Positions 1 to 7,688 of a stretch of DNA of 64,000 bases are shown one piece after another. The notes under the pieces are model-generated. The model saw only the letters and a list, made by a program, of their open reading frames with translations. It had not been told where the DNA came from and ran no database searches. Position numbers and translations under genes: made by a program. The DNA comes from Paenibacillus sp. HW567. Lineage in GTDB: Bacteria > Bacillota > Bacilli > Paenibacillales > Paenibacillaceae. Positions within the stretch are counted from its first letter, which is position 1. Each line of letters starts with the position of its first letter. Location of the stretch: assembly GCF_000374185.1 (NCBI RefSeq), contig NZ_KB910518.1:2675687-2739686 (forward strand), written 5' to 3'.

Positions 1-1184
1 CCCGCCGATAAAGGAATGACCCCTTCTCCGCTCGCCGGGGTGAACAGAACGCCTTCCTGCTCCAGCCGCTGCAGAAGATCTCCGTAAAGCGCATCGCCTT
101 TGGAGATTAGCGGGATTTGTATAAGACAGGTCTGCATCCTTTCTTGGTGAATAAGGCGGTCTACTTGATGCTTGATCAGACTCATTGACTTTCTGGCGTT
201 GATTTCTACCAAAGGCGCGAGGGTTCCATCACGAAGCAGCATTGAATCCACGCAGACATCGCCATGATAGCCATCTGCATATAGTTCCTTGCCGATATTG
301 TGCATGAGTTCCCAATAGCTCTCGCGCTCCAGCTTCTCAAGCAGCATCGGACCCGGAGAATGGGATTCACCAAAAGCGAAGCCATTGTTCACTAGCTGCT
401 GCACAGACAGAATCGAAATCTCACCTTCCGGATCAATATTGAACTGACAGGAGAAATCCGTTTCGCGGTCTAGATACGGCTCCAGTACAAATCGTATTGT
501 TCTATCCTTGTTCCTGCCGGATTCAAGGTATCCGGCGAGTCTCCGCAAGGTGCGTTCATTATCCACAAGCTGGTTTCCTTTACCCGATACGCCGTACTCA
601 TCCTTGATCAGGAATGATCCCCGCTCCAATAGCTGCTGCCCGGTCTGCAGCATTTCGGTAACGCCGGAAACCGCAATGCCCACGTTAGGCAGTGATAATC
701 TGTCGCGCATCGTAATCGAATAGGTTTTGGTATTCACCTTCCGAACCGTCTGTTCATCAGGAAGATGGGTTGACATCCGGTGTCGACGGGCGGCATGCTG
801 TGTCCCGGGAAGTACGGCAAAGGGCTCAAGCACCGCTCCTTCAGGAATCAGCGACCCTGCAGTCCCTTCCGGCTCCAGCCTGCCAAGCAGTTCAAACACA
901 TTCAGCCCGTCCAGCGTTCCTGAAGTCTCACTCTCTCCTGTCAGCGGACACAAATTAGTGCTAAACGAGTGTCCAAGAGAACGCAAATAATCAAGCTGCG
1001 CCTTATCCATTCCCCCGCGCGTCAGCAGAATATCATCACTGCCGCAGAAAACAAACAGCATCTCATCCATAGCCTGAACAATGGATACAGCGCCGGCATC
1101 GGGTATTGAAGGCAATACGGCCAAATCCTTCTCCCGCCAATACCGCTCCGATTCAAAGCTGCCGCAATGCACTATGGTCTTCAT
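1..1184 (-). CDS. ATP-grasp ligase with pre-ATP-grasp domain, BtrJ-like (3' end beyond window)
   Basis: I translated the minus strand from the ATG at 1184, which overlaps the stop of the upstream carrier-protein gene as ATGA. The frame stays open for about 394 codons to the left edge, so the C-terminus is missing. The N-terminal ~130 residues look like a pre-ATP-grasp domain. An ATP-binding loop KDEYGVSGKGN lies near residue 194, and a metal-binding EINAR motif with preceding acidic residues lies near residue 325. This is the layout of carboxylate-amine/thiol ligases. In butirosin biosynthesis BtrJ, an ATP-grasp enzyme, loads glutamate onto the carrier protein BtrI. The adjacent carrier protein and BtrH-like gene suggest the same type of reaction here. 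The amino acid used cannot be read from the sequence. Other pre-ATP-grasp ligases (PGM1-like peptide ligases) are an alternative. Confidence 0.8.
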   Translation of the reverse strand, partial: MKTIVHCGSFESERYWREKDLAVLPSIPDAGAVSIVQAMDEMLFVFCGSDDILLTRGGMDKAQLDYLRSLGHSFSTNLCPLTGESETSGTLDGLNVFELLGRLEPEGTAGSLIPEGAVLEPFAVLPGTQHAARRHRMSTHLPDEQTVRKVNTKTYSITMRDRLSLPNVGIAVSGVTEMLQTGQQLLERGSFLIKDEYGVSGKGNQLVDNERTLRRLAGYLESGRNKDRTIRFVLEPYLDRETDFSCQFNIDPEGEISILSVQQLVNNGFAFGESHSPGPMLLEKLERESYWELMHNIGKELYADGYHGDVCVDSMLLRDGTLAPLVEINARKSMSLIKHQVDRLIHQERMQTCLIQIPLISKGDALYGDLLQRLEQEGVLFTPASGEGVIPLSA

Positions 1185-1423
1185 TGTACGGCAAGTCCGG
1201 CCACATACTCGGTGAACCGGCCAACCGATTTCAAATGCTCCAGATCAAAGGTGTCGAAATCAACCTCAATATCAAACTCATCTTCGATTCTCAGAATAAA
1301 ATTAATGATTTGCAGTGAATCCAGTGCGGCATCCATTGTCAGATCGGAAGCTCCGTTAAGCGTCTGCAGCAGCCGGGGCTCCTCCTTGATTTCGGCGATG
1401 ATTTCAATTATTTTTTGCTGCAT
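1181..1423 (-). CDS. Acyl carrier protein (stand-alone)
   Basis: An 80-residue acidic protein of typical carrier-protein size. The phosphopantetheine attachment motif DSLQ has its serine at residue 36, followed by the helix II acidic stretch (EDEFDIEVDFD). The start at 1423 is chosen because a GAAAGGGG ribosome site sits just upstream; the open frame extends 22 codons further but that extension has no such site. The gene is translationally coupled (ATGA) to the downstream ATP-grasp ligase, so the ligase probably charges this carrier. It resembles secondary-metabolism carriers such as BtrI more than fatty-acid AcpP, which would sit in a fab cluster. No phosphopantetheinyl transferase is in the window. 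Confidence 0.9.
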   Translation of the reverse strand: MQQKIIEIIAEIKEEPRLLQTLNGASDLTMDAALDSLQIINFILRIEDEFDIEVDFDTFDLEHLKSVGRFTEYVAGLAVQ

Positions 1424-1496
1424 ATGCGTTCCCCTTTCTGCAAGTGTTAGGAAAGAATGATATGAATATATCAAAATATAACATGGCAATATATGG

Positions 1497-1525
1497 TTGA
1501 ATGCGCCAAAATATTCAGTTATACT
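1497..1525 (+). promoter_or_regulatory. SigA-type promoter of the AraC/BtrH-like operon
   Basis: TTGAAT at 1497-1502, a 17-base spacer, and TATACT at 1520-1525. It lies about 65 bases upstream of the AraC start at 1590, with nothing coding between. It is in the divergent gap with the carrier-protein gene. Confidence 0.6.
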
Positions 1526-1589
1526 AGGGAGGTTTCAAGCATATGTCATATTTTTTCTTAATAAGGAAGTAGGAAACGGAGGTTTATCT

Positions 1590-2510
1590 ATGGAATTTTA
1601 TCCGGTTGTTACTGGAGAATATCTATTTGATACCCATTCACCGGTTCAATTGCTCCTGACTGAGGAAACACTCACATCGGTACGTCATCAGCATGATTTT
1701 ATGGAAATTGCCTATGTCTATCAGGGGGAGGGGATACATCTTGTTGCCGAGAATAAAATACAGGTTGCAAAGGGCGATTTGTTTGTGATTCCACCCGGAG
1801 TGTCCCATGTATTCCATCCGCAGGATTTAACAGGCTCCGAACCGCTGCGTATTCTGAACTGTATGCTCAGACCCGAAGTGTTTGAGGTCCCAGAGGAATT
1901 GTCTGAACAGTTCTCCGAAGCTGATCTTGTCAGATTAACTCGTTTCCGGGAGCAGAAATGCTGGTTCGGGTACAGGGAGCAAAAGATGGAATTGGCAGGT
2001 TTGTTCGGCCGCTTACAAGAATTGAGTAATGACAGTTCTTCCATGAACAAGCTAAGAATGTATCCATTAGTGTTTGAACTTCTCGGCCTCATCGGTCCGT
2101 CCGCCTGTATTCCGTTCACAGATGCTCCGCGGAAAAACAATGATCCGCTGCATGATGTGATCCTGTTCATGATTACTAATTTTCGGCAGAGAATCTCGCT
2201 GAAGGAGATTAGCCGCTATATTTCTATGAGCTCCCGGCAATTTCAGAGATTATTCAAGCTTAAGACCGGCAAATCCTTTATCCAGATGCTTCAGGAAATC
2301 CGTATGAAGTACACCTGCATTCTGCTCATCTTCTCGGACCTTGGGATTCAGAAGATTGCCTTGGAGGTCGGGATCGGGGATATGAAATATTTCTACCGCT
2401 TGTTCCGCGAATACAGTGGAATGACTCCAGCCAGCTACCGGAATTGGCTGCATAGCCATTTTTCATCAGTGAAGGAGATGATGAGCTATGCTGAACATAC
2501 TGCCCGCTAA
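1590..2510 (+). CDS. AraC-family regulator with N-terminal cupin domain
   Basis: A 306-residue regulator. Residues ~10-100 form a cupin-like sensor (HQHDFMEI, GDLFVIPPGVSH), and the last ~100 residues hold the two helix-turn-helix units of AraC/XylS proteins (SLKEISRYISMSSRQFQRLFK and IQKIALEVGIGDMKYFYRLF). The ATG at 1590 is preferred over the upstream GTG/ATG extension because ACGGAGG lies seven bases before it. It overlaps the BtrH-like gene by 23 bases, so the two are co-expressed, and it is divergent from the carrier-protein/ligase pair. It is therefore the likely regulator of this locus. The ligand is unknown. Confidence 0.9.
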   Translation: MEFYPVVTGEYLFDTHSPVQLLLTEETLTSVRHQHDFMEIAYVYQGEGIHLVAENKIQVAKGDLFVIPPGVSHVFHPQDLTGSEPLRILNCMLRPEVFEVPEELSEQFSEADLVRLTRFREQKCWFGYREQKMELAGLFGRLQELSNDSSSMNKLRMYPLVFELLGLIGPSACIPFTDAPRKNNDPLHDVILFMITNFRQRISLKEISRYISMSSRQFQRLFKLKTGKSFIQMLQEIRMKYTCILLIFSDLGIQKIALEVGIGDMKYFYRLFREYSGMTPASYRNWLHSHFSSVKEMMSYAEHTAR

Positions 2511-3456
2511 AAGCACCCCCTACCCTACGATTCGCAGTTGTATAGATGACAGTATCCAATCAGTAGCCGAGGGGCTCAGCAAAGGCAACAAGTGCATGTA
2601 CGGCAATGCCTGGCAGCTTACGTATGCAGATCAGCAGTCTCCAGATCAACAACTGATTGAGCGGGTGCATATTCCACATATCAGCCGGGAATACCTCGCT
2701 GAGTATCATGGAATCCAGTTCAGCTATATCGCACGGGATGATTCTTTCATGGATAACCATTTCATGCTCGATATGCTTGTAAGCCAAATAGCTTCGGGTA
2801 TGCCCGTGTTGGTTGGGTTTGATTCCTACAATTGCCCCTGGTGCAACGCCTACCGCAAGCTTCATACCAGCCATGCTTGTCTTGCCATCGGGCTTGACCG
2901 TTCGCACCGCAGGGTTGAATTATTAGATGCATATTATGGAAGACCTCATGAATGGGTAGATTTTGACGAGTTAGAGCGGTCCTGTCATTTCTACGCGATA
3001 TTTACAGAGTGTGAGGAGACGCGCTCCCCTGCCGATTGGCACAGCGTACTTAAGCACACCCTGCTCAATCCGGCAAATGAATTGCAGCCTGCCGATGTGG
3101 CGGGTCATCTCAGAGTCTATGCCGACACCTATCTGGAAGCGGGAATTTCGGCAGAATCGCCCGCAGAATACAGCTCTTATTTCCTGATGGCAGCAAATAG
3201 CATCCCTATCAGCCGGGTGAGATACAGCCTCTTCTTAAATTACATTTCTGGAGATTCCAATCCGGCAGCTCTCAAGCAGATCGCGGACAGCTATCAATAT
3301 GCCGGGGAACAGTGGCATGCGGTCAATCAATTCATGATGAAGATCATGTGCTCAGGGAATAAGCTGGGGCAGCGAAGTAAAATCCACAAAAAAATGCATG
3401 AAATAATCAATTTAGAAGAGCAAGTGCTGCAAGAGCTTGTAAGTTTGGTTGTGTAA
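2488..3456 (+). CDS. BtrH-like acyltransferase / cysteine-peptidase-fold protein
   Basis: A 322-residue protein whose N-terminal half has the look of the BtrH N-terminal (C39-peptidase-like) domain. A Cys-containing SCIDDSI motif (C18) is followed by PVLVGFDSY-NCPW, a conserved His (H129) in TSHACLAIG, and Asp147 in ELLDAYYG, giving a plausible Cys-His-Asp set. BtrH transfers the acyl chain from the acyl carrier protein to an amine acceptor in butirosin synthesis. The start ATG at 2488 has AAGGAG upstream and overlaps the AraC gene. The C-terminal ~140 residues are helical and unassigned. With the nearby carrier protein and ATP-grasp ligase, I infer transfer of an aminoacyl group from the carrier to an unknown acceptor. 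This is based on motif pattern, not alignment. Confidence 0.6.
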   Translation: MLNILPAKSTPYPTIRSCIDDSIQSVAEGLSKGNKCMYGNAWQLTYADQQSPDQQLIERVHIPHISREYLAEYHGIQFSYIARDDSFMDNHFMLDMLVSQIASGMPVLVGFDSYNCPWCNAYRKLHTSHACLAIGLDRSHRRVELLDAYYGRPHEWVDFDELERSCHFYAIFTECEETRSPADWHSVLKHTLLNPANELQPADVAGHLRVYADTYLEAGISAESPAEYSSYFLMAANSIPISRVRYSLFLNYISGDSNPAALKQIADSYQYAGEQWHAVNQFMMKIMCSGNKLGQRSKIHKKMHEIINLEEQVLQELVSLVV

Positions 3457-3461
3457 AACAG

Positions 3462-3506
3462 GCAAAAAAAGATACTCCCTCAGACGTCAAGCCTGGAGGA
3501 GTACCT
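3462..3506 (-). terminator. Rho-independent terminator of the binding-protein remnant
   Basis: Read leftwards, GGTACTCCTCC pairs with GGGAGTATC and is followed by a run of seven T. It may also slow transcription arriving from the BtrH-like gene. Confidence 0.6.
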
Positions 3507-3521
3507 TCTGTAAAAGCATGC

Positions 3522-4157
3522 TTATTTGCTGAACAACTGCTTGGCATCATCAAGCGCCATGCTTTGGCCTATCGAGGAGTAATCAAGCCATTTCTGACCA
3601 TCCAGAAGATAGACGTGATTGTTTTTGACAGCCTTCAGATTTTGCCATACCGGATTTTTCTCCAGCTCTTCGAAGCTCCCCTTCGCTTCCTTGCCCTTGC
3701 TGATGATGACGAAGATGGCATCGGCATTGAAGTCAGGCAAGACCTCCTTGGAAATCACCTGATACGGCTCATCCGCCGGGATCTTCTCTACCCCATCCGC
3801 CATCTTGAGCTTCAGATCCTTGAACATAATCGGTCCCAGCGGTCTCTTGGTTCCCATCACGCGCAGCTCCTTCGCAGTCATGCGAATAGCCATCACTTTG
3901 GCATCTGCACCAAGCTTGGCTGTGATCAGGCTGCTCATTTGTTCAGCCTTGGCTTCATAATCCTGAATAAAAGCATCGGCTTCCTTCTCGCGCCCTACAT
4001 TTGCGGCAATCCGCTTCAGATGATCTCTCCAGGTTCCGCTATTCATGTCAATGTAGATGGTCGGGGCGATTTTTTGGAATTTGACCAGGTCCTCTCCCGA
4101 ATATTCTTCATCAATATAGATGACATCCGGCTTAAGCCCGAGTACTATCATGCACAA
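3522..4157 (-). pseudogene. Siderophore ABC transporter binding protein, C-terminal fragment
   Basis: The frame encodes ~211 residues matching the C-terminal two thirds of Fe(III)-siderophore substrate-binding proteins (Peripla_BP_2): LKPDVIYIDEEYSGED, a helical linker rich in Glu/Lys, and a terminal lobe with EVLPDFNADAIFVI and NPVWQNLKAVKNNHVYLLDG. A normal member is about 310 residues with a lipoprotein signal. Here the signal, lipobox Cys and first lobe are missing, and the only initiator is a TTG inside the fragment. The upstream bases encode the beginning of a permease in another frame. I infer a deletion of the genes between, leaving a non-functional remnant. Expression from the permease promoter is possible but secretion is not. 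Confidence 0.75.
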
Positions 4158-4323
4158 TTTGATGAGCGGTTAAGGACGGATCATATTGAAAGACTGCCGA
4201 CCAGACCGTCCGCAGTGTCAATTCCTTGGCCCCGTATGAAATGGACAGAAAAATGGTCAGGAATAATCCCGCTGCTGCAGCGATAAACCATAAGCATGTG
4301 CTGATTCTCCGAGTTAGTTTCAT
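4132..4323 (-). pseudogene. FecCD-type siderophore permease, N-terminal fragment
   Basis: The 63 codons start like a FecCD permease: a short basic N-terminus, a first membrane segment (CLWFIAAAAGLFLTIFLSISYGA), and the usual TVWSAVFQYDP-AHQI stretch. The frame ends after about 55 family-like residues, where the sequence changes to the binding-protein fragment in a different frame. A complete permease has about 330 residues and nine or ten membrane segments. The breakpoint is near 4150-4160. With the next entry this marks a deletion that fused two siderophore uptake genes. Confidence 0.75.
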
Positions 4324-4475
4324 ATGTTTTCGCTTGGACAGCCTCCCTCAGCGGCTTGTTGTCTAATTAAATATTCCACCAATCGTCTGTGTGTCTGCCC
4401 GTGGTTATTTGTAGCGGTTATTCATATTCTGTTATATCTGTTCCCTTCAAAAATCCGAATGAGAGGATCTGTCCG

Positions 4476-5276
4476 ATGACTACAACGGAAAAGATAAAAC
4501 CGAAAATAAAAAGCACACTGGTTAGCAAATGGTTAAAAACAAAGATTCTGCTGAAGCATCCGCGTTTGAGCCAGTTGATTCCCACAACAGTCATGTACTC
4601 ACAGGAAAACCTCAATACGATGCTGAATAAGCATAAGATGGTCTATGTGAAGCCGGTTAACGGCTCCTGCGGCAATGGCGTTATCAAGGTTATTAAACAC
4701 GGTGAGAACAAATATGCTTACCATTCCGGCACCATTCCCCGCAGTTTTTCAACATTCTCAGGCCTCTACACTGCGCTGGGTAATAAGAAACTAAACCGCC
4801 CGTACCTGATTCAACAAGGGATACATTTGCTGAAGTATCAGGAACGGATTTTTGATATCCGTATCATGATCCAGAAGAATGAGGTTAAGAAATGGGAGGT
4901 CAGCGGTTATATCGGGCGGCTTGCGCACCCGCAAAAGGTCGTAACCAACTTTCATAACAGCGGAAAACCCCTCCCCTTGGAAACGCTGCTCAGCCCCTAT
5001 CTCAAGGGAGATAAGAAAAAAGAGTATATCCGTAAGCTGGTCAGCCTGGGTTATGAGGTGGCGGATGCTTTTCAGAAAAAACACCCGGGCTTTAAGGAGC
5101 TGGGCCTTGATATAGGAATAGATACGGAAATGAAACCTTGGATTATTGAGGTTAACACCTATCCCGATGCATACATCTTCAATCAACTGAAGGAAAAAAC
5201 GATGTTCCGCAGAGTAATCAAGCTCAAGCGCGTTAACGGATTAATAAAGGCCGGCAAGAAGGATGCCAAGAAATAG
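4476..5276 (+). CDS. YheC/YheD-like ATP-grasp protein
   Basis: A 266-residue protein of the YheC/D family (ATP-grasp fold; Bacillus members are spore-coat associated). Landmarks are the family-typical YVKPVNGSCGNGVIKV nucleotide loop, YLIQQGIHL, DIRIMIQK, and a C-terminal GLDIGIDTEMKPWIIEVNTYPD with the metal-binding acidic residues. The start at 4476 has GAGAGGA upstream; the longer frame from 4389 has none. Its terminator is shared with the converging germination operon, in keeping with a spore role. The substrate is not known for the family. Confidence 0.8.
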   Translation: MTTTEKIKPKIKSTLVSKWLKTKILLKHPRLSQLIPTTVMYSQENLNTMLNKHKMVYVKPVNGSCGNGVIKVIKHGENKYAYHSGTIPRSFSTFSGLYTALGNKKLNRPYLIQQGIHLLKYQERIFDIRIMIQKNEVKKWEVSGYIGRLAHPQKVVTNFHNSGKPLPLETLLSPYLKGDKKKEYIRKLVSLGYEVADAFQKKHPGFKELGLDIGIDTEMKPWIIEVNTYPDAYIFNQLKEKTMFRRVIKLKRVNGLIKAGKKDAKK

Positions 5277-5306
5277 ACCGGCTTTGCTGCGCATATTTAC
5301 AAAAAA

Positions 5307-5339
5307 AACAGGAAACTGCATTTTGGCGGTTTCCTGTTT
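5307..5339. terminator. Bidirectional terminator
   Basis: AACAGGAAAC and GTTTCCTGTT form a 10-bp stem flanked by A and T runs, between the converging YheC-like and gerC genes. Confidence 0.8.
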
Positions 5340-6538
5340 CATTTATTAAATGCTCCATAATCCGTGATTGAGAGCTTAATATCAAAGGTAACGGGGGTAT
5401 GGCTAAAGACATCGTCCCAATGGTCCTTATAATTTTTCCATACCTTGGGGTGTTCAATACGTAACCGGTCCCCAAATCCGGCAACATCCACTTTGTAGGT
5501 TGACTGCATCTTTTGCAGCAAGTGTTCAAGCATGCCGGTCAACCTTTTTTTGAAGAATTGCTCCCTCTCTTTGAACGCAGGTACCTCTGTCGAACGCTGC
5601 TCCGGGTCCCAATTTTCAATTAAGCGTCCTTCCGATTCGATACTTACGTGAAATGAGACCTTGTTGTCTTCCGAAACTTTAGATGTTATTTTACTTTTTG
5701 CGGACTTGATTTCATAGGTTATCGTTTCATGGTGCTGATTGTACGTCTTGATCGTCCCGCCTTTGACCTCTCCATTGATCCAGGCAATACTGCTCAGGTC
5801 CTCTTGGCTTAATGAGCCGATCCACTTGCCGGTGTTTCCCTTGATTATTCCGCCCCCTGAAAACTCTAGTTCTCCGTTGGCTTCAACAATATTTTGCAGC
5901 ACAAAGCTTTGCTTAGAATGCATCAGCGCATCGAGAGTGGAAAGCTTCACAGCCTTCATAATTTTGCTGGTGCGAAAACGGTTGCGAAGCATATCCCTGA
6001 TATGGAAGGAAGGAATTTCATCCTTATCCTTCATAACAAAAGCATTGGCTGCCCGCCCCTCATTCAAGAAGACAAACAAGCTTGGGCGGATATCGTTGTC
6101 ACGCAGCGCGAAATCCATCAATTGCTGTATCCTCTGCTGCTCCAGCAGTTGCGAAGAAATTACGATTACCTTCAGGTGATGGCCAATGATCGGGCGGTCC
6201 AGACGAATCGAGTATTGGCGGAAAATCTCAAGCAATGAGTCGCCTGTTTCCGAGACATTGGTATAACTGGGCGTCTTTTCGCTGTCGAATGACGTGGATG
6301 AACTGCCGCCTACCGATTTTTTGGGAACAATCTGAATTGTGGCGGTAATCTTGTTGTTCTTGAAATAGCTCCCTCCCTCATCCTCTAAGGCCTGCTCAGT
6401 TGAAGTAAGCTCCCCTTTGTCAAGAGCCAGTCCGGTGTAGAGACTGAGATCTTCTATTTCCTTACTGCTCCAGCAGCCGGATTGTGTAATCAGAAGCGCA
6501 GCAACGAGCAATACAAGGAGTGGTCGGCGTTTACACAT
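5339..6538 (-). CDS. gerC-like: Spore germination lipoprotein, Ger(x)C family
   Basis: A 399-residue lipoprotein, the C subunit of a GerA-type nutrient germinant receptor in the inner spore membrane. A signal peptide ends in the lipobox TQSGC (Cys22), followed by the family signature CWSSKEIEDLSLYTGLALDKG. The remainder is the three-domain GerAC body, with the conserved C-terminal AFKEREQFFKKRLTGMLEHLL-like helix. The start overlaps the end of the second gerB copy by 8 bases, so translation is coupled. It is last in the gerA-gerB-gerB-gerC operon. Length and lipobox are normal for the family. Confidence 0.93.
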   Translation of the reverse strand: MCKRRPLLVLLVAALLITQSGCWSSKEIEDLSLYTGLALDKGELTSTEQALEDEGGSYFKNNKITATIQIVPKKSVGGSSSTSFDSEKTPSYTNVSETGDSLLEIFRQYSIRLDRPIIGHHLKVIVISSQLLEQQRIQQLMDFALRDNDIRPSLFVFLNEGRAANAFVMKDKDEIPSFHIRDMLRNRFRTSKIMKAVKLSTLDALMHSKQSFVLQNIVEANGELEFSGGGIIKGNTGKWIGSLSQEDLSSIAWINGEVKGGTIKTYNQHHETITYEIKSAKSKITSKVSEDNKVSFHVSIESEGRLIENWDPEQRSTEVPAFKEREQFFKKRLTGMLEHLLQKMQSTYKVDVAGFGDRLRIEHPKVWKNYKDHWDDVFSHTPVTFDIKLSITDYGAFNK

Positions 6539-7634
6539 CCTGCTTCAATCCCTTCTTTCGAATAATCATTACTACCGACAGCAATACAGGCACCAAAATA
6601 AACAAGATCACCCCCATAATTCCGATAGCATCCCCAAGGGCAAATACATCATTAATACGTTTGGGAATCATGGTTGAGATGAAGATCAGCGGCATCATTC
6701 CAAAGATTACAGGGACAAGCTTGAGCTTGAAGACCTGGGAAATCCCCAGGGACGCATTGAAGAAGAAGCTGCAAAAGTTGCAGAACATCTGCATCATCCA
6801 AATCACCAGCAGCGGAAACTCGAACCGTTCAAAAAAGTATCCGGAAATCTCAAAGCTGCGGACTAAATCTATGGTAGGCCACGTGCTCATCACTACAGCA
6901 TCTATGGACAGCCCCCCCACAACCAGAATGACTGTCACCAAGTATAGGCCCATAGGTATGCCAATTCCAACGAACATAGCTCTGATCGCATGCTCCGGAT
7001 GCTGCATGAAGGCTGTAATCGTCATCACCACTTCACAGCCCGTATAGACAAGAATCGTAGACTTCAACCCCTTAATTACCGGCATAAAGCCTTCGCTCAG
7101 CACTGGACGCAGATGGTTAAGGTCAAATACTCTAATGCTAAAGATGTAACATAGGAACAATATGAGAATACTAATCGGGAAAATAATTCCATAGACTCTG
7201 GCGATGGAATTGATTCCTCCAAACACCAGATACGCTCCCACCCAGATGAACGGAATGACGATGGCCCAGTCGGGTGTGCCCTCCAGCAGAAAAAATAACG
7301 TAATTTCAACTAATACGCGTATCTCAAAGCCGGCTATGATCATGAAGTAAATGATTAACAGCGTGCACAAAAATCCTCCCAAATATATTCCCACGATACG
7401 CTTGGAGTATTGATAGATGGTCTTGCCGGGGAATTGTTGACTCAATTTCACCATTACCCAAATCACCAGCAATACAACGGCTCCGCCCAGCAGTACGGAC
7501 ATCCATGAGTCCGGGGTCTTGGCGGATTCAGTAACACTTCTCGGCAAAGTCAGGATTCCCGCGCCCAGTACGGTATTCGTCAAGAATAACGCAGCCTGCT
7601 TTGATGTGATCTTATCATCGGAACGTACAAACAT
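6531..7634 (-). CDS. gerB-like: Spore germination permease GerB, second tandem copy
   Basis: A 367-residue membrane protein of the GerAB family (APC superfamily) with ten predicted membrane segments, such as LFLTNTVLGAGILTLP in segment 1. B subunits bind the small germinant. It is the same length as the gene just upstream (7680-8783) and by eye about three quarters of residues agree. The first ten residues (MFVRSDDKIT) and last ten (RKKGLKQDV end) are the same. Differences concentrate in the membrane segments around residues 90-115 and 210-250, where ligand specificity would lie. AAGGAGG precedes the start. Two B paralogs could give a receptor with two specificities sharing one A and one C subunit. 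Confidence 0.92.
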   Translation of the reverse strand: MFVRSDDKITSKQAALFLTNTVLGAGILTLPRSVTESAKTPDSWMSVLLGGAVVLLVIWVMVKLSQQFPGKTIYQYSKRIVGIYLGGFLCTLLIIYFMIIAGFEIRVLVEITLFFLLEGTPDWAIVIPFIWVGAYLVFGGINSIARVYGIIFPISILILFLCYIFSIRVFDLNHLRPVLSEGFMPVIKGLKSTILVYTGCEVVMTITAFMQHPEHAIRAMFVGIGIPMGLYLVTVILVVGGLSIDAVVMSTWPTIDLVRSFEISGYFFERFEFPLLVIWMMQMFCNFCSFFFNASLGISQVFKLKLVPVIFGMMPLIFISTMIPKRINDVFALGDAIGIMGVILFILVPVLLSVVMIIRKKGLKQDV

Positions 7635-7662
7635 TTCTTATCCTCCTTCCTTTTGCTTTTCT

Positions 7663-7688
7663 CAAGGAGTGGTTGATGTTCACACATC
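7663..7688 (-). repeat. Relic of the gerC start left by the gerB duplication
   Basis: Just after the stop of the upstream gerB copy the sequence repeats the first ~25 bases of gerC (compare 6514-6539): CAAGGAGTGGT, then a few changes, then the ACACATCCTGC junction. It still has an ATG but no gerC frame beyond eight or so codons. It marks the right end of the duplicated unit: one gerB plus the first codons of gerC. Confidence 0.75.

Noticed and set aside
508..990. Three overlapping plus-strand frames of 62-87 codons
   Set aside because: They lie opposite the ATP-grasp ligase, which is a continuous minus-strand frame with family motifs. The plus-strand frames have no family likeness.
1181..1489. 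Extended start for the carrier protein at 1489
   Set aside because: The extra 22 residues have no ribosome site and would overlap promoter sequence; the ATG at 1423 has one.
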